A DNA stretch of 64,000 bases from Hyphomicrobiales bacterium (GTDB lineage Bacteria; Pseudomonadota; Alphaproteobacteria; Rhizobiales; Rhizobiaceae): contig UCEY01000006.1 of the NCBI GenBank assembly GCA_900471605.1, positions 62,001 to 126,000 on the forward strand. The letters run 5' to 3'. The stretch's first letter is position 1. Each line of letters begins with the position of its first letter. The notes under the pieces are model-generated. The model saw only the letters and a list, made by a program, of their open reading frames with translations, did not search any database and was not told where the DNA came from. Positions 36,993 through 45,671 of the stretch are shown one piece after another. A program made the position numbers and the translations under genes.

Positions 36993-37898
36993 ATGGCAGG
37001 TCAGCGCGCCCAGTGGAAAGGGTTCATAAAGTTTGGCGAGGTCTCGGCCGGGGTCGCACTCTACACCGCAGCTTCGACATCGGACCGCATCACCTTCAAC
37101 ACGATCAACAAGGCGACCGGAAACCGGGTCAACCGCGTCTTCATCGACAGCGAGACCGAAGAGCTCGTCGATAAGGAAAAGCAGACAAAGGGCTTCGAGA
37201 TCGAAAACGGCCAATACATCGTCATCGACCCTGACGAGGTCGCCGCGACAATCCCCGAAAGCAACAAGACGCTTGAGATCGAGGCGTTCATCCCGTGCTC
37301 TGATGTCGATGATGTCTACTTCGACAAGCCCTACTACCTGACCCCTGACAAACTCGGATCCGAAGCCTTCGCGGCACTGCGCGACGGGATGCGCAAGTCG
37401 AAGGTCGCGGCAATCGCCAGGACGGTGCTGTTCCGGCGGATGCGAACGGTCTTGATCCGCCCGCACGGAAAGGGCCTGATCGCCACCACCCTCAATTACG
37501 ACTACGAGGTCCGCTCGTCGAAAAAGGCATTCGAGGAGATGCCGAAGATCAAGATCGAGGGTGAGATGCTCGATCTGGCGAAGCACATCATTTCGACCAA
37601 GAAGGGTGACTTCGATCCCGCCAGCTTTGATGATCGATACGAGGCCGCGCTGGAAGAACTCGTCAAGGCCAAGATCGAGGGCAAGTCGATACCAAAGCGC
37701 AAAAAAGTCGAGGTTTCCAAGCCGAACGACCTGCTTGCCGCCCTACGGGAGAGCGCTGGCATGATGAAGGCGACCGACGAAAAACCGAAACGCACTGCGG
37801 CCAATGCCAACAAAGGCGTAGGCCGTAAGAGCGCCTCGCGCGGAGCTGCGGCGAAGTCCACCGCTTCCAAGGCGGCCTCGCAGCGCAAGTCGGCTTGA
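36993..37898 (+). CDS. ku: Ku-domain DNA end-binding protein (first copy)
   Basis: A 301-residue bacterial Ku, which dimerises around DNA ends and recruits LigD in non-homologous end joining. The core spans residues about 1-250, with QWKGFIKFGEVSAGVALY, FIDSETEELVDKEKQTKGFE and YYLTPDKLGSEAFAALRDGM. The tail from about 265 is Lys/Ala/Ser-rich, the flexible basic extension of this family. The ATG at 36993 is chosen (GGAG six bases upstream) over the one at 36981. It is followed 13 bases later by a second ku gene; rhizobia are unusual in using two different Ku proteins, possibly as a heterodimer. Confidence 0.93.
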   Translation: MAGQRAQWKGFIKFGEVSAGVALYTAASTSDRITFNTINKATGNRVNRVFIDSETEELVDKEKQTKGFEIENGQYIVIDPDEVAATIPESNKTLEIEAFIPCSDVDDVYFDKPYYLTPDKLGSEAFAALRDGMRKSKVAAIARTVLFRRMRTVLIRPHGKGLIATTLNYDYEVRSSKKAFEEMPKIKIEGEMLDLAKHIISTKKGDFDPASFDDRYEAALEELVKAKIEGKSIPKRKKVEVSKPNDLLAALRESAGMMKATDEKPKRTAANANKGVGRKSASRGAAAKSTASKAASQRKSA

Positions 37899-37911
37899 GG
37901 AGGTGGGTACC

Positions 37912-38727
37912 ATGGCACTGCGTCCATACTGGAAAGGATACCTCAAGCTCTCCCTCGTCACCTGCCCCGTGAGCATGACCCCCGCGACGTCTGAATCTGA
38001 AAAGGTCAGGTTCCACACGCTCAACAAGGACACCGGCAACCGGGTCGTTTCCCGGTATATCGATTCCGTCACGGGCAAGCCGGTGAAGGATGAAAACGAG
38101 GCAAAGGGATATGCTCGCGGCGAGAACGACTATGTCATCCTGACCGAAGACGACCTCGATAACGTCGCCCTCGATACGGTGAAGACGATCGACATCGCGA
38201 AGTTTGCGCCCGCCGACAGCATCGAGTGGGTCTACCTGGAAAAGCCGCATTACCTAATGCCCGACGATGCCGTCGGCAATGAAGCCTTTGCGGTGATCCG
38301 CGACGCGATGAAGGCGGACAAGGTCGTCGGGATTTCGAAGCTTGTCATCGGTCGTCGCGAGAAGGCGGTGGTTCTCGAACCCCGGGATGAGGGAATCGTA
38401 CTCTGGTCCCTGCGTTTCGGCGACGAAGTGCGGCCCGAAGAAAACTATTTCGAGGATATCGACGACGAGGTCGATCCTGATCTCATTCCTCTCGTCCAGA
38501 AACTGATCAAGCAGAAGACAAAGCGCTGGTCACCCGACATGGTCAGTGACCCGATCCAGGAGAGCCTCCTCAAGCTTATTGAGGAGAAGAAGAAGGCGCT
38601 CAAGCCGAAGAAGTCGACAAAGAGCAGAAAAGCGGAAGACGTCGAACCGAAGTCCAACGTGGTGAACATAATGGACGCGCTTCGCAAATCGGTTTCTGCC
38701 GAACTGAAGAGCCGGAAGGCTGGCTGA
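37912..38727 (+). CDS. ku: Ku-domain DNA end-binding protein (second copy)
   Basis: A 271-residue Ku, clearly diverged from the copy immediately upstream: RPYWKGYLKLSLVTCPVSM, YIDSVTGKPVKDENEAKGY, YLMPDDAVGNEAFAVIRDAM. The basic tail is shorter, ending in NVVNIMDALRKSVSAELKSRK, a small helical C-terminal motif seen in many bacterial Ku proteins. The ATG at 37912 has GAGGAGGTGG upstream. It is co-transcribed with the first copy. Confidence 0.93.
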   Translation: MALRPYWKGYLKLSLVTCPVSMTPATSESEKVRFHTLNKDTGNRVVSRYIDSVTGKPVKDENEAKGYARGENDYVILTEDDLDNVALDTVKTIDIAKFAPADSIEWVYLEKPHYLMPDDAVGNEAFAVIRDAMKADKVVGISKLVIGRREKAVVLEPRDEGIVLWSLRFGDEVRPEENYFEDIDDEVDPDLIPLVQKLIKQKTKRWSPDMVSDPIQESLLKLIEEKKKALKPKKSTKSRKAEDVEPKSNVVNIMDALRKSVSAELKSRKAG

Positions 38728-38799
38728 GACGATCGACGAGGCAGGCGTCATACACTGCGAACCAGCCCTTCTCTTTTCAACAACTGCCAGATGCCATCA

Positions 38800-38819
38800 C
38801 GGACGGTTCATAACGTCCG
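38800..38819 (+). terminator. Small hairpin after the ku pair
   Basis: CGGACG (38800-38805) pairs with CGTCCG (38814-38819) around an eight-base loop, 73 bases past the ku stop. No T-run, so termination is only possible. Confidence 0.35.
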
Positions 38820-38853
38820 CATGGCTAACAGCATGCTCGTACAAGGCGGTTTT

Positions 38854-38940
38854 CGTTGCATCCTTCACGAAGGCTGCCCCGGAACAAGGTGGCGGCAACC
38901 GTGTTCATCCGGGCAGAGCTCATCAAACAAGGATGCAACG
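38854..38940 (+). ncRNA. Highly structured 5' leader of the DUF2177 gene
   Basis: CGTTGCATCCTT (38854-38865) and AAGGATGCAACG (38929-38940) are a perfect 12-pair inverted repeat. Inside it, CTGCCC (38874-38879) pairs with GGGCAG (38911-38916), GAACA (38882-38886) with TGTTC (38902-38906), and GGT (38888-38890) with ACC (38898-38900), giving one long 87-nt hairpin. The 3' arm contains the AAGGA ribosome site of the gene that starts at 38942, so folding would hide it. It could be a cis-regulatory RNA or a palindromic repeat element that has landed there. Confidence 0.55.
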
Positions 38941-38941
38941 G

Positions 38942-39343
38942 ATGAAGACACTTGGTGTCGCCTACGCCGGAACGCTGATTTCATTTCTGCTCATCGATGC
39001 AATCTGGCTCGGTATCGTTGCCAAGAATTTCTATCGCGAACAACTCGGGGACATGATGCTGCCGTCACCGAATTTTGCGGTTGCTGCTGTATTCTATCTC
39101 TTCTTTGCGATCGCCATCGTGATCCTCGCGGTCCGTCCCGGTCTGGAGGCCGACTCAGTATGGACGACCGTTGGTTATGGGGCAATACTGGGGATCGCGG
39201 CCTATGGAACCTACGATATGACCAACCTCTCGACGCTGAAGAACTGGCCGGTCACGCTGACGATTGTTGATCTGGCCTGGGGTACGGTCCTGACCGCCGC
39301 TGCGAGCGCATGCGGCTACGCGGCAGCCCGTCAGTTCGGGTAG
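38942..39343 (+). CDS. DUF2177-family integral membrane protein
   Basis: A 133-residue protein with four hydrophobic segments (from about residues 4, 48, 80 and 108), beginning VAYAGTLISFLLIDAIWLGI and containing GTYDMTNLSTLKNWP, the recognisable DUF2177 stretch. Function unknown. I choose the ATG at 38942 because AAGGA lies eight bases upstream; an ATG three codons earlier lies within that ribosome site. It follows a strongly structured leader and is followed seven bases later by the metallophosphoesterase gene. Confidence 0.85.
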   Translation: MKTLGVAYAGTLISFLLIDAIWLGIVAKNFYREQLGDMMLPSPNFAVAAVFYLFFAIAIVILAVRPGLEADSVWTTVGYGAILGIAAYGTYDMTNLSTLKNWPVTLTIVDLAWGTVLTAAASACGYAAARQFG

Positions 39344-39349
39344 CAGGCG

Positions 39350-39880
39350 GTGATCTTCTTCACCGCAGACACGCATTTTGCGGATCCACGCGTGTTGCGC
39401 ATCGACCGTCGTCCTTTTCCGGACATGGCATCGCATGATGCGGCTCTCGTCGACAACTGGAATGCCGTGGTCGGGCAGGATGACGACGTCTGGCATCTCG
39501 GCGACTTCATGTCGGTGAAAGGCGGCAACTGTGCGGCTTTGCTTGGGAAACTGAACGGGAGGAAACACCTGATCGTTGGGAATAATGATCCGGAGACGAC
39601 GACGGCATCTAAGGGGTGGGCCAGCGTCCAGCACTATGCCGAATTCCGCGAGGGTGGCCATCACCTGATCCTGTGCCACTACGCATTCCGGACGTGGAAC
39701 CAGATGGGCAAAGGATCGATCAATCTCCACGGCCACTCGCATGGTCGGCTAAAATCCGCTCCGCGCCAGTTCGATGTCGGTGTCGACGCGCAGGGTTTGA
39801 AGCCGGTAAGCCTGGCCGAAATCCTCAATTCCAGGACAAGGACGAAAAGCAGAGAAACCGAAGCCATAGCATTTGCTTGA
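39350..39880 (+). CDS. Calcineurin-like metallophosphoesterase
   Basis: A 176-residue enzyme with the metallophosphoesterase signature set: TADTHFAD (D-x-H), WHLGDFM (GD), VGNND (GNHD with Asn for His), LCHYAF (His) and LHGHSHG (GHxH). The substitution in the third motif occurs in other phage- and plasmid-type members. Start is GTG at 39350, seven bases after the DUF2177 stop, with a weak ribosome site, suggesting coupling. The substrate (phosphodiester, nucleotide or protein) cannot be told. Confidence 0.85.
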   Translation: MIFFTADTHFADPRVLRIDRRPFPDMASHDAALVDNWNAVVGQDDDVWHLGDFMSVKGGNCAALLGKLNGRKHLIVGNNDPETTTASKGWASVQHYAEFREGGHHLILCHYAFRTWNQMGKGSINLHGHSHGRLKSAPRQFDVGVDAQGLKPVSLAEILNSRTRTKSRETEAIAFA

Positions 39881-40018
39881 GACGATAAGCGCTTAGACGC
39901 CGACAAGATCCTCCCAGGCATCGTCACCGGTTGGGTCCAGTTCGAATGTCCTCCACCGGCTGGCGAACGATTTCTCTTCCCAGTCGTTTGACGACTCAAA
40001 CGGATGGAGACAAGAACG

Positions 40019-40975
40019 ATGACCGCAGCATTTACCGCAGCAAAGCAACGCGAAATCCAGGAACAGGTCGCTGAGGCGGATCAGCAGGAGGCTTCGCCCG
40101 AGCCTCGTGCGATGCAAGCCGGTGCCCGTCGATACCCCGAACCGCCGTTTCCAGAGCAGCATCAGGACAAGCCCGGCGACGAAGCCGCCCTTGTGCCGGC
40201 GACGATGTACGACGCGCCGTTCTATATCGGCTCAGCCAAGCTTAAGGACAAGGTCGCGCTGATCACCGGAGGCGACAGCGGTATCGGGCGATCCGTGGCG
40301 GTGCTGTTTGCCCGGGAAGGCGCCGATATCGCGATCGTCCACCTTGACGAGGATGCCGACGCCGAGGAGACGGCAGCCGCCGTCGAGAAGGAAGCTCGCC
40401 GCTGCCTGGTGATCAAGGGCGACGTGAAGGAATCCGCTTTTTGCCGCGACGCCGTCGAAAGGACCGTATCCGAATTCGGGAAGCTCGATGTCCTGGTGAA
40501 CAATTCTGCCTTCCAGGTCCACACCTACGACATCGTCGACCTGACCGAGGATCATTTCGACGAAACTTTGAAGACAAATCTCTACGGCTATTTCCACATG
40601 ACACGCGCCGCGGTTCCGCATCTCAAGAACGGCTCGGCGATCATCAACACGGGATCCGTCACCGGTTTTGACGGCGAAAAGACGCTGCTCGATTACTCGA
40701 TGACCAAGGGCGGCATCCACGCCTTCACTAGGTCACTCGCATCGCAGCTCATCCCCAAAGGCATCCGCGTCAACTGCGTCGCCCCTGGCCCCGTATGGTC
40801 ACCGCTTAATCCAAGCGACAAGGAGCCCGACAAGGTCGCCCAGTTCGGCTCCGGCACGCCAATGAAGCGCCCGGCCCAGCCGGAAGAAATTGCGCCGGCC
40901 TATGTCTTCCTCGCCTCACCGCAATGCTCAAGCTATATCACCGGCGAGATCTTGCCGATCGTCGGAGGGTATTGA
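40019..40975 (+). CDS. SDR-family oxidoreductase (YhdF/YhxC-like)
   Basis: A 318-residue short-chain dehydrogenase with an extra 60-residue N-terminus (ARRYPEPPFPEQHQDKPGDE), a feature of the stress-associated YhdF/YhxC group. Cofactor motif TGGDSGIGRSVAV near residue 80, NNSA for NNAG, catalytic Ser in NTGSVTGF and YSMTKGG (Tyr-x-x-x-Lys). The ATG at 40019 has GGAG nine bases upstream. The next gene starts three bases after its stop. These enzymes are often general-stress induced in rhizobia; the substrate is unknown. Confidence 0.88.
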   Translation: MTAAFTAAKQREIQEQVAEADQQEASPEPRAMQAGARRYPEPPFPEQHQDKPGDEAALVPATMYDAPFYIGSAKLKDKVALITGGDSGIGRSVAVLFAREGADIAIVHLDEDADAEETAAAVEKEARRCLVIKGDVKESAFCRDAVERTVSEFGKLDVLVNNSAFQVHTYDIVDLTEDHFDETLKTNLYGYFHMTRAAVPHLKNGSAIINTGSVTGFDGEKTLLDYSMTKGGIHAFTRSLASQLIPKGIRVNCVAPGPVWSPLNPSDKEPDKVAQFGSGTPMKRPAQPEEIAPAYVFLASPQCSSYITGEILPIVGGY

Positions 40976-40977
40976 GG

Positions 40978-41361
40978 ATGGCACCCATCAGCGAACGACA
41001 GGGTTCATGCCGATGCGGTCGGGTCTCGTTCGCCGTGAAAGGCGAGCCGACACGCATTGGCATCTGCCACTGCACCGATTGCCGCGTCGAGAGCGGATCG
41101 GCTTTCACCTATTTCGGCATCTGGCCTGCAGCCCAGTTCACCAGTGCGGGTGAAACGACCGTGTTTGAAGGCCGCCGGTTCTGTCCTTCCTGCGGCTCAC
41201 GTCTGTTCGCATATGATGAGACGGAGGCCGAGATCAAACTTGGGAGCCTGAACGAGGCGCCAACGGATCTTGTCCCGATCTACGAGCTGTGGGTGAAACG
41301 CCGCGAACCCTGGCTTGCGCCGATCGAAGGTGCGGAACAATTCGACGAGGACCGGACATGA
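40978..41361 (+). CDS. GFA-family zinc-binding protein
   Basis: A 127-residue protein with the Cys pattern of the glutathione-dependent formaldehyde-activating (GFA/CENP-V) fold: GSCRCG, GICHCTDCR and CPSCGS. It binds zinc; the enzymatic role of most members is doubtful. Start at ATG 40978, two bases after the SDR stop, with GGAGGG upstream, so it is co-translated with the SDR. It converges on ligD with a gap of only seven bases and no room for a separate terminator. Confidence 0.85.
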   Translation: MAPISERQGSCRCGRVSFAVKGEPTRIGICHCTDCRVESGSAFTYFGIWPAAQFTSAGETTVFEGRRFCPSCGSRLFAYDETEAEIKLGSLNEAPTDLVPIYELWVKRREPWLAPIEGAEQFDEDRT

Positions 41362-41368
41362 GATCGGG

Positions 41369-44032
41369 TCAGGCAGCGACCTTCCGGGATTTCGCGAGCC
41401 GCTTGATGGCCGGCTCGAGTGGTCGCTGGCCGTCACAGTAGTCCTGCCACGCCGTGCTTTTCTTCAAGAGTTCCGGCACTGTCCTGATCGTAAAGCGCCT
41501 AGGGTCGAGGTCGGCTTTCACCTGCGTCCAGTTGAGCGGCATCGAGACAGTCGCGCCCGGCCGTGCGCGCGGTGACAAAGGCGCGACAGCCGTCGCCATC
41601 CGGTCGTTGCGCAGGTAATCCAGGAAGATGCGACCCTCGCGCTGGTTCTTGGCCATCTTGATCAGGTAGAGATCCGGATTGTCCCGAGCCATTTCCTGGC
41701 AGACGTCATGGGCAAAGCCTTTTGCCCAGTCCCAGCTGAGTTTCTTGCCTTTCGGCACCAAGAGGGGCGTGACCACATGCAGACCCTTGCCACCCGTCGT
41801 CTTGCAGAAGCTGACCAGGCCGAGCTCTTCCAGGCGATCGCGTATCTCGCGTGCGGCCTCAACGACGCTGGAGAATTCGACGCCCGGACCCGGATCCAGA
41901 TCGAAGACCAGGCGTCCAGGAACTTCCGGCTGGTTGGGCTCGCAGTTCCAGGGATGTAACTCGACGCCGCCGATCTGGGCAATCGCCGCCAGCCCTTCGA
42001 CCCGGTCGATCTGCAGGTAGGGCTTCTTGTCGCCGAAGACAGTGACCAGCTCCAGGAGATTGGACGTCCCCGGCATGGCATGGCGCTGGAAAAACTGCTC
42101 GCCGCCAATGCGATCTGGCGTGCGGATGATCGAGCACGGTCGACCCTTGATATGATCGATCAGCCAGGACCCGACAGCTTCGTGATAGCGAGCCAGATCG
42201 GCCTTTGTGACGGGCTTCCCGTCGCCGGCGTCCGGCCACAGCGGCTTGTCAGGGCTGGAGATCATCACGCCCATGACCTCCGCCTTTGCACCCTTGCGAA
42301 ACCGCTTCTGCGCCGGCTTGTCGGTTTCGGGGTCTGGCACCTCGTGTTCAACCGGAGAGGCCGGTGTCTCTGCCTCGACCTCGTCCGCCGGCTTATCCTC
42401 CCGCAAGCCCTTGAATGATGCCTGCCGGACCTGCCCGTCCGCGGTCCAGCCGGCGAATTCGATCTCGGCAACCAGCTCGGGTTTCAGCCAGACAATGTCG
42501 GATGACTTCTTGGGAGCCCCGATGCCCGTGAACGGCGACTTCGACGTTTCAAGTACCCGCAGCTTCGGTAGAAGTGTCTCGACGACCTTTGCGCCGTAGC
42601 CCGTGCCGACCCGGCCGACATAGACAAAATGATTGCCGCGATTGACGCCCACCAGCAGCGAGCGGAATTTGCCGTTGGTCGTAGCGTACGCGCCGATGAC
42701 AACTTCATGGCCAGCACGGCACTTGGATTTCGCCCATGTTTCCGTACGTCCAGACTGATATGGGGCGTCCGCCTGCTTGGATACGATACCTTCCAGAGAC
42801 AGGCGACAAGCAGACTTCAGCACCGCATCGCCACCGGTCTCGAAATGCTCGACAAAACGAAGGAGCGGATCGTCGCCTGCGTCTGATAGGAAGGATGCCA
42901 GCCTCTCCTTCCGGTCCGTCAGCGGATGGTCACGCAGATCGTCATCGCCGACAAACAAGAGATCGAAAGCGAAGTAGACAAGATCGTCGGTCTTTCCTTC
43001 CGAGAGCGCGGCTTGAAGGGCAGCAAAGTCAGGTGCACCGTTCTCATCGAGAGCGCAGATCTCGCCATCAATGATGCAGTCGGGAAGAGAAGAAGCGGCG
43101 GCGGCGATTGCGGGCCATTTCGCGGTCCAGTCGAGGCCCTTGCGGGTCTTCAGCGTCACCTCACCATTCTCGACGCGCATCTGGATGCGGTACCCGTCGA
43201 ATTTGATTTCGTGGATCCAGCCTTTTCCGGTCGGCGGACGGGTAAGGGTCTCGCAAAGCTGCGGTGCGATGAAATCTGGCATCGCAGAGCTTGCACGCTT
43301 CGTGGCCGCGCGTTTTTTCGCTTTGGTTGTGCCCGTCTTTGCCGCCGCGTTGCGCTCGTCAGCGGCAAGGCCATGACGGCTGTCCCAGACGGCATCCGCT
43401 TCGGCCGCATCACCTTCCAGCATGAACGGCGTCGGCTTCCTGCCCTTGCCGGACGCTATCGCCTCCATCGTGCGACCGGATGCAACGGAGGTGATGTTGT
43501 CTTCCAGGATTGCTGTCCCGTCTGCCTCGATCGAATGTTCGTCGTGATGCTTGATCAGCAGCCAGTTGGTTCGCTTGCCGCCGTCTCGATCATGCCGCAT
43601 CCGCACAAGAACGAAGCTTCCTTGCAGGCGTTTGCCGTGCAGTACGAACTTGAAGTCGCCCTTCTTCAGGGCTTCTTCCGGCGATCTGTTGCCTTCCGGC
43701 TCCCAGTAGCCACGGTCCCAGAGCATGACGGTACCACCGCCATATTCACCTTTTGGGATCGTGCCTTCGAAATCGCCGTAATCAAGCGGATGATCCTCGA
43801 CCTCGACTGCAAGCCTCTTGTCGCTCGGATCGAGCGACGGCCCCCGGGTTACGGCCCAGGATTTGAATACGCCGTCGAGTTCAAGGCGTAGATCGTAATG
43901 CAGGCGGGTCGCGTCGTGTTTCTGTATGACGAAGCGCAGGCGATTGGATGGCTTGATGCCCACCTCGCCGCTCGGCTCCTTTGTCTTCTTGAAATCCCGC
44001 TTCGACCGATATGTCGAAAGACTGTCAGCCAT
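41369..44032 (-). CDS. ligD: DNA ligase D, three-domain NHEJ repair enzyme
   Basis: An 887-residue enzyme with the domain order phosphoesterase-ligase-polymerase. Residues about 30-185 hold the 3'-phosphoesterase ([28 protein letters not shown]). About 250-555 is the ATP-dependent ligase: HEIKFDGYR with the adenylated Lys, [26 protein letters not shown]. About 600-887 is the primase-polymerase, with the catalytic FDLDPGPGV and [11 protein letters not shown]. It works with Ku to process and seal double-strand breaks. The ATG at 44032 ([10 protein letters not shown]) has GGAG upstream and is preferred to the start at 44050. The genes for its Ku partners lie 2.6 kb away on the opposite strand. 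Confidence 0.95.
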   Translation of the reverse strand: MADSLSTYRSKRDFKKTKEPSGEVGIKPSNRLRFVIQKHDATRLHYDLRLELDGVFKSWAVTRGPSLDPSDKRLAVEVEDHPLDYGDFEGTIPKGEYGGGTVMLWDRGYWEPEGNRSPEEALKKGDFKFVLHGKRLQGSFVLVRMRHDRDGGKRTNWLLIKHHDEHSIEADGTAILEDNITSVASGRTMEAIASGKGRKPTPFMLEGDAAEADAVWDSRHGLAADERNAAAKTGTTKAKKRAATKRASSAMPDFIAPQLCETLTRPPTGKGWIHEIKFDGYRIQMRVENGEVTLKTRKGLDWTAKWPAIAAAASSLPDCIIDGEICALDENGAPDFAALQAALSEGKTDDLVYFAFDLLFVGDDDLRDHPLTDRKERLASFLSDAGDDPLLRFVEHFETGGDAVLKSACRLSLEGIVSKQADAPYQSGRTETWAKSKCRAGHEVVIGAYATTNGKFRSLLVGVNRGNHFVYVGRVGTGYGAKVVETLLPKLRVLETSKSPFTGIGAPKKSSDIVWLKPELVAEIEFAGWTADGQVRQASFKGLREDKPADEVEAETPASPVEHEVPDPETDKPAQKRFRKGAKAEVMGVMISSPDKPLWPDAGDGKPVTKADLARYHEAVGSWLIDHIKGRPCSIIRTPDRIGGEQFFQRHAMPGTSNLLELVTVFGDKKPYLQIDRVEGLAAIAQIGGVELHPWNCEPNQPEVPGRLVFDLDPGPGVEFSSVVEAAREIRDRLEELGLVSFCKTTGGKGLHVVTPLLVPKGKKLSWDWAKGFAHDVCQEMARDNPDLYLIKMAKNQREGRIFLDYLRNDRMATAVAPLSPRARPGATVSMPLNWTQVKADLDPRRFTIRTVPELLKKSTAWQDYCDGQRPLEPAIKRLAKSRKVAA

Positions 44033-44089
44033 GATCTCGCAACTCCGCAAAAGGATACGAACGGAACCGGCCAGACCGGCTCGTTTTGC

Positions 44090-44398
44090 TCAACGTCCGG
44101 AAACCCGGATCGCATCCAGATCGCCGAAACTGCGCTGCACGGCGGCGATCTTCGAGGATGCAATGTCGGCCGACACTTCGATCTCTCCCTCGAGCGGGGC
44201 ATCGGTTCGCACGCCGCCGTCGCGCCGGACGTCGCCGCCTGAAGGTGCAGATCCTGCAGAGTTTTCTGACGCGACCGGCTGCACGAATATATCGGACCGG
44301 GAAATTCCATGGCTCTGGACCAGATGTTCTATCGCAAGGTCCGCGGCCTCACGGGCCTTGAAGGTTGCGCGGATGGTCGTGGTGCTATCATCAGACAT
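44090..44398 (-). CDS. Conserved hypothetical protein next to ligD
   Basis: A 102-residue protein beginning MSDDSTTTIRATFKAREAAD with IEHLVQSHGISRSDIFVQP, then a low-complexity Gly/Ala/Asp segment and a second short alpha/beta part (IEVSADIASSKIAAVQRSFG). It resembles small stress-associated proteins of rhizobia that act on no known substrate. The ATG at 44398 has GGAGAGAC before it. It precedes ligD in the same direction with 57 bases between them, so both probably share the promoter noted at 44433-44457. Confidence 0.7.
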   Translation of the reverse strand: MSDDSTTTIRATFKAREAADLAIEHLVQSHGISRSDIFVQPVASENSAGSAPSGGDVRRDGGVRTDAPLEGEIEVSADIASSKIAAVQRSFGDLDAIRVSGR

Positions 44399-44432
44399 GG
44401 GTCTCTCCGTGGATATTGGTCGCCGACTACCT

Positions 44433-44457
44433 AACGTCGCCCGGGTCATGTTGTTTC
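44433..44457 (-). promoter_or_regulatory. Possible EcfG-type promoter for the ligD pair
   Basis: On the minus strand GAAAC (44457-44453), 16 bases, CGTT (44436-44433): one mismatch to GGAAC-N16-CGTT, about 35 bases before the start at 44398. Confidence 0.4.
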
Positions 44458-44513
44458 GGTAATCCCGGAAAACGCGATCTGGTCGGCTTGGAATCGTCCC
44501 AACCGGCTGCTAT

Positions 44514-44528
44514 GTTCTTTCTTTGTTT
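44514..44528 (+). promoter_or_regulatory. Near-consensus LexA box before dinB
   Basis: GTTC-N7-GTTT, one base off the alphaproteobacterial GTTC-N7-GTTC direct repeat, 21 bases before the dinB start. The spacer is T-rich like that of the perfect box at 53645. Confidence 0.5.
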
Positions 44529-44548
44529 CCTCCGCGCTGTTGATCCGC

Positions 44549-45646
44549 ATGAACGTCATGGCCGCACCATCCGCTCGCAAGATTATCCATGTCGACATGG
44601 ACGCCTTCTATGCGTCGGTGGAACAGCGCGACAATCCGGAGCTGCGCGGCAAGCCTCTTGCGGTCGGCGGCGCGGCTGCTCGTGGCGTGGTTGCTGCGGC
44701 AAGCTATGAGGCCCGCGAGTATGGCGTCCGCTCGGCCATGCCGTCGGTGACGGCGGCTCGGAAGTGCCCGGAGCTGATTTTCGTGAAACCACGGTTCGAG
44801 GTCTATCGCGCCGTCTCCCAACAGATCCGCGACATCTTCGCGGAATATACGCCGCTGATCGAACCGCTGTCGCTCGACGAAGCCTATCTCGACGTGACGG
44901 AGAATCTCAAGGACATACCGATTGCCACCGAGATCGCGCTGGAGATCCGCGCGAAGATAAAAGCCGTCACTGGTCTCAATGCATCGGCCGGCATTTCCTA
45001 TAACAAGTTCCTCGCCAAGATGGCGTCGGATCTCAACAAGCCGAACGGCCAGGCCGTCATCACGCCGAAGAACGGGCCTGCATTCGTCGAAGGGCTCGCG
45101 GTCAAGAGGTTTCACGGCGTCGGCCCTGCCACCGCCGAGAAGATGCACCGTCTCGGCATCGAGACCGGAGCCGACCTCAAATCCAAGTCGCTGCTCTTCC
45201 TGACGGAAAACTTCGGCAAATCCGGTCCCTATTTTTATGGCATTGCTCGCGGGATCGACGAGCGTCCTGTCCGACCTGACCGGGTGCGAAAATCTGTCGG
45301 CGCCGAAGATACGTTTGTCGATGACATCGACGATCTTGCCCTGGCCACAACTGAGCTCAGACCGCTAGCGGAGAAAGTCTGGTCGCATTGCCAGGCAAAG
45401 TCTATCAGCGGCAGGACGGTAACCGTGAAGATCAAATATTCGGACTTCACCCAGGCAACACGAAGCAGGACGGAGACGTCTCCTGTTTCAGGCGTTGCTG
45501 AAATCATGGAGGCGGCATCGGCGCTGCTTGCCACCGTCTATCCGTTCAAGCGTCCCGTCCGTCTCCTTGGCGTTACGCTCTCCTCACTCACCAACGATCA
45601 GACAGACCATGGCGAGGAACAACCGCAGCTCGATCTGGCTTTGTAA
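44549..45646 (+). CDS. dinB: DNA polymerase IV, Y-family translesion polymerase
   Basis: A 365-residue error-prone polymerase. Catalytic acidic residues lie in IHVDMDAFYASVEQ near residue 15 and SLDEAYLDVT near residue 112; the helix-hairpin-helix is in VKRFHGVGPATAEKM near residue 190, and a little-finger domain follows. The C-terminus QPQLDLAL resembles the beta-clamp-binding motif QLxLF. TTG 44540, ATG 44549 and ATG 44558 are possible starts; none has a clear ribosome site, and I take 44549. A near-consensus LexA site precedes it. The next gene begins only about 25 bases downstream. Confidence 0.92.
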   Translation: MNVMAAPSARKIIHVDMDAFYASVEQRDNPELRGKPLAVGGAAARGVVAAASYEAREYGVRSAMPSVTAARKCPELIFVKPRFEVYRAVSQQIRDIFAEYTPLIEPLSLDEAYLDVTENLKDIPIATEIALEIRAKIKAVTGLNASAGISYNKFLAKMASDLNKPNGQAVITPKNGPAFVEGLAVKRFHGVGPATAEKMHRLGIETGADLKSKSLLFLTENFGKSGPYFYGIARGIDERPVRPDRVRKSVGAEDTFVDDIDDLALATTELRPLAEKVWSHCQAKSISGRTVTVKIKYSDFTQATRSRTETSPVSGVAEIMEAASALLATVYPFKRPVRLLGVTLSSLTNDQTDHGEEQPQLDLAL

Positions 45647-45671
45647 CCGAGAACATTGAGAGGATCGATAG

